From contig NC_017586.1 in the NCBI RefSeq assembly GCF_000240165.1, positions 496,001 through 560,000 on the forward strand: DNA of 64,000 nucleotides, in the 5' to 3' direction. The notes below the pieces were generated by a model that saw nothing but the letters and a program-made list of their open reading frames with translations, ran no database searches and was not told where the DNA came from. Positions 62,086 to 64,000 of this stretch are shown here, in pieces; the stretch's first letter is position 1, and each line of letters starts with the position of its first letter. A program made the position numbers and the translations under genes. The stretch comes from Streptantibioticus cattleyicolor NRRL 8057 = DSM 46488. Lineage in GTDB: Bacteria; Actinomycetota; Actinomycetes; Streptomycetales; Streptomycetaceae.

Positions 62086-63030
62086 TCAGCGGGCGAGACG
62101 GGGGAAGAGGACTTCGGCGTTGCCGCGGTCGATCGCCTCGGCCTGGCCGGGGGCGAAGCCGGGGTACGCCTCCAGGTAGCCGTTGTAGTAGGAGCCGGCT
62201 TCCTGCGGGGCGAAGGGCCAGTCGCTGCCGTAGAGGACGTGGCCGGGTTCGGCGAAGGCGAGCAGCGCGGGCAGGGCGCTGGGGCTGGCGGACAGCGCGG
62301 TGTCGAAGTAGAACCGCCGCAGGTCGCGCAGGATGTCGTCGGCCGTACGGCCGGGGTCGACGACGATGGAGGTCAGGCCGGAGAAGCGGTAGGCCGCGTA
62401 CGGCAGGAACCCGCCGCCGTGGGCGAGGATCACGCGTACGTGCGGGTGGCGGCCGATGACACCGTTCAGCACGAGGTTGAGCGCGGTGCGGGTGGTGTCG
62501 AAGACGAAGTCGGCGAGCGGGGCCGGGGTGCCGGGCAGCCACGCCATCGGCGGCTGGGCGGGGTGGACGAAGACGGTGGCCCGGCGGCGGTCGAGTTCGT
62601 CCCAGAGCGGTTCGAAGCCGGGGTCGCCGAGGTAGCGGCCGTGGACGTTGGACATCAGCACGACGCCGTCGGCCCCCAGGGTGTCCAGCGCGTAGGCGGT
62701 CTCGGCCAGCGCGGCGTCGACGTCGGGCAGAGGGACCGAGGCGAAGTGGCCGAAGCGGTCGGGGCGGTCCTTGACGACTTCGGCGCCGTATTCGTTGACG
62801 GCGCGGGCGAGGGTACGGGCCCGCGTGTCGTCGCCGAGGTGGACACCGGGGGCGGTCACGGAGAGGACGCCGGTGGCGATGGACTGCTCGTCCATCATCG
62901 CGATGGCGCCCCCGGTGCTCCAGGCGGGGACGGCCCAGCCGCCGGTGTCGTGGCCGATCGCGGCCAGGGCGTCGGCCCAGACCGGCGGTACGAGGTGCTG
63001 GTGGACATCGATGCGGGCGGGGAAGGACAT
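62086..63030 (-). CDS. Amidohydrolase-family decarboxylase (ACMSD-like)
   Basis: The protein has 314 residues from ATG 63030 with AGGAGGG 9 nt upstream. It has the amidohydrolase-2 barrel and its metal ligands: the HxH strand IDVHQH (His10, His12), FVHPAQP (His156), ILAHGGG (His204) and LYGSDWPF (Asp270). This set is typical of the non-oxidative decarboxylases acting on aromatic acids (ACMSD, 6-methylsalicylate, gamma-resorcylate). The substrate is not evident. It is divergent from a MarR regulator with a palindromic operator in the 59-nt gap, so aromatic-compound-responsive control is likely. Confidence 0.88.
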   Translation of the reverse strand: MSFPARIDVHQHLVPPVWADALAAIGHDTGGWAVPAWSTGGAIAMMDEQSIATGVLSVTAPGVHLGDDTRARTLARAVNEYGAEVVKDRPDRFGHFASVPLPDVDAALAETAYALDTLGADGVVLMSNVHGRYLGDPGFEPLWDELDRRRATVFVHPAQPPMAWLPGTPAPLADFVFDTTRTALNLVLNGVIGRHPHVRVILAHGGGFLPYAAYRFSGLTSIVVDPGRTADDILRDLRRFYFDTALSASPSALPALLAFAEPGHVLYGSDWPFAPQEAGSYYNGYLEAYPGFAPGQAEAIDRGNAEVLFPRLAR

Positions 63031-63050
63031 GGACGCTTACCCTCCTAGTA

Positions 63051-63064
63051 CTTAGCTTGCTAAG
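63051..63064. promoter_or_regulatory. Candidate MarR operator
   Basis: CTTAGC-TT-GCTAAG is a perfect inverted repeat in the gap between the divergent decarboxylase and MarR starts. A further half-site-like TAAGCTAA lies at about 63077-63084. Binding here would block both promoters. Confidence 0.65.
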
Positions 63065-63089
63065 CAATCTCGGAGGTAAGCTAACAGCC

Positions 63090-63605
63090 GTGCGAGACAG
63101 CAGCAAGGACATCCCCGGCCGGGGCCCGGCGCCCGGCGGCCAGGAGGACGTGGAGGAGTTGGCGCACGCCGCCGACCGGCTCTTCTACGCGATGCGCCGG
63201 TCACGGACGGCCACCGCCGGGCAATCGGCGGTCGGGCTGTCCATGGCCCAGCTCGCCCTGCTGGTCCCCCTGGCCGACGACACCCGGGGCGAGGGGCTGC
63301 CGGTCAGCCGGCTCGCCGCCGGGGCCGAGATCAGCGTGCCCACCGCGACCCGCATGCTCCAGCAACTGGAGGCCAAGGGCGTCGTCACCCGGCGGCGCTC
63401 CCCCCACGACGAACGCCGCGTCCTCGTCCGCCTCACCGAGGACGGCGCCGCCCGCCTCGAAGCCATGCGCGGCGAACTGCGAAGCCGCCAGTTCCAGGCG
63501 CTCTCCCACTACACCCCGGGCGAACGCCGAGCCCTCGCCGAGCAGTTGCACCGCCTCACCGACGTCATCGGCGGCGCGGCACCGGGGCCGGAGCGGGACC
63601 GGTAG
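63090..63605 (+). CDS. MarR-family transcriptional regulator
   Basis: The protein has 171 residues from GTG 63090, with GGAGG about 13 nt upstream. Spacing is long and a slightly different start is possible. The winged-helix core is clear: LSMAQLALLVPLAD, VSRLAAGAEISVPTATRMLQ, QLEAKGVVTRRRSPHDERRV and the wing VLVRLTEDGAARL. Flanking helices (DVEELAHAADRLFYAMRR, TPGERRALAEQLHRLTDVI) form the dimer interface. It is divergent from the decarboxylase and probably represses it and itself until a small aromatic ligand binds. Confidence 0.92.
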   Translation: MRDSSKDIPGRGPAPGGQEDVEELAHAADRLFYAMRRSRTATAGQSAVGLSMAQLALLVPLADDTRGEGLPVSRLAAGAEISVPTATRMLQQLEAKGVVTRRRSPHDERRVLVRLTEDGAARLEAMRGELRSRQFQALSHYTPGERRALAEQLHRLTDVIGGAAPGPERDR

Positions 63606-63673
63606 CCGGCGGAGGGTCTGGCTCGACGGTCTGGCGATACTGCCGGGAGTGTGCAGATCCGCTGTCGTCGTCG

Positions 63674-64000
63674 ATGGCGGCTGAGGCGGTGTTCTGCTCG
63701 GGTCGGTACGGGCCACGGCGGTGGCGGAGGCTTCAGCGGACCCGGCGGCGGGTGGTGTTGTTGAAGCGGGGGGAGACGGCGGAGTGTCCAGTGTGCGGCC
63801 GGTCCTGGGCGGTGGGGGTGGGCCGTTCGAGGGTGGCTGTCTACTGCTCGCCGCGTTGCCGAGTTCGCCGTGACCCAGGAGTGACCTCTCCGACGCCGGC
63901 CACGGGCCGCCCCGACACGGAGATCCCTCCTCCGTCTTCCTCTCGCTCTCACAGAAAGGCCTGGGCCACGACCTCGCTGGTCGCTCAGGAGAAGTCATTC
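63674..64000 (+). CDS. Possible small zinc-finger protein, partial at the right edge
   Basis: A plus-strand frame from ATG 63674 stays open to the end of the window (109 codons). It encodes a CPVCGRSW knuckle (Cys from 63785) and about 20 residues later YCSPRCRVRR. This C-x2-C ... C-x3-C pattern resembles small zinc ribbons. Its start has no good ribosome site and the N-terminal part is Arg-rich. The rest of 63606-64000 shows nothing else I can support. It may be a chance frame in GC-rich DNA. Confidence 0.3.
   Translation, partial: MAAEAVFCSGRYGPRRWRRLQRTRRRVVLLKRGETAECPVCGRSWAVGVGRSRVAVYCSPRCRVRRDPGVTSPTPATGRPDTEIPPPSSSRSHRKAWATTSLVAQEKSF

Noticed and set aside
63201-63998. Minus-strand 265-codon frame at the right edge
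   Set aside because: It is antisense to the MarR gene over half its length and shows no motif; the MarR winged helix is clear.

Overview
The window is high-GC, codon-biased actinomycete DNA, most like Streptomyces: GTG starts, ATGA/GTGA overlaps, LAL and LuxR regulators, a sugar ABC operon without its own ATPase, and a Streptomyces-style type VII secretion (T7SS/ESX) locus. I see no RNA genes, insertion sequences or CRISPR arrays.

Positions 1-52796 form one minus-strand T7SS locus, read right to left. It starts with a LAL regulator (52796-49923), then eccC, eccD and eccB, then a protein with a degenerate ADP-ribosyltransferase-like end, then an EccA-like AAA+ ATPase fused to a beta-helix. 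These are followed by a WXG100 pair, a small helical protein, two large PPE-like paralogues with low-complexity tails, a YbaB-like protein, another WXG100-like protein and an SseB-like T7SS-associated protein. The locus ends in one giant reading frame that begins at 27807 and is still open at base 1, so it is at least 9,269 codons (about 1 MDa). EccE and mycosin (MycP) are not in the window; they could lie beyond the left edge.

The giant protein has a CpnT-like WXG100/hydrophobic N-terminus, a Pro/Thr/His-rich linker with tandem repeats, about 1,600 residues of charged helical sequence, and then four related supermodules separated by smaller repeats. Each supermodule has a His-Gly motif after a beta-strand and, exactly 46 residues later in all four, a single Cys after a second beta-strand. 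This is the arrangement of the His-Cys dyad of caspase-like (clan CD) peptidases. I infer a T7SS-exported giant polyprotein or effector carrying an array of caspase-like, possibly self-processing, domains. This is the most interesting observation in the window.

Positions 52992-64000 are mostly separate from the secretion locus. A second LAL regulator is divergent from the first. Next comes a minus-strand polyol-type operon (DeoR regulator, lipoprotein binding protein, two permeases, zinc dehydrogenase), then an orphan LuxR regulator. An amidohydrolase/decarboxylase lies divergent from a MarR regulator with a palindromic operator between them. The right edge may hold the start of a small zinc-finger reading frame.
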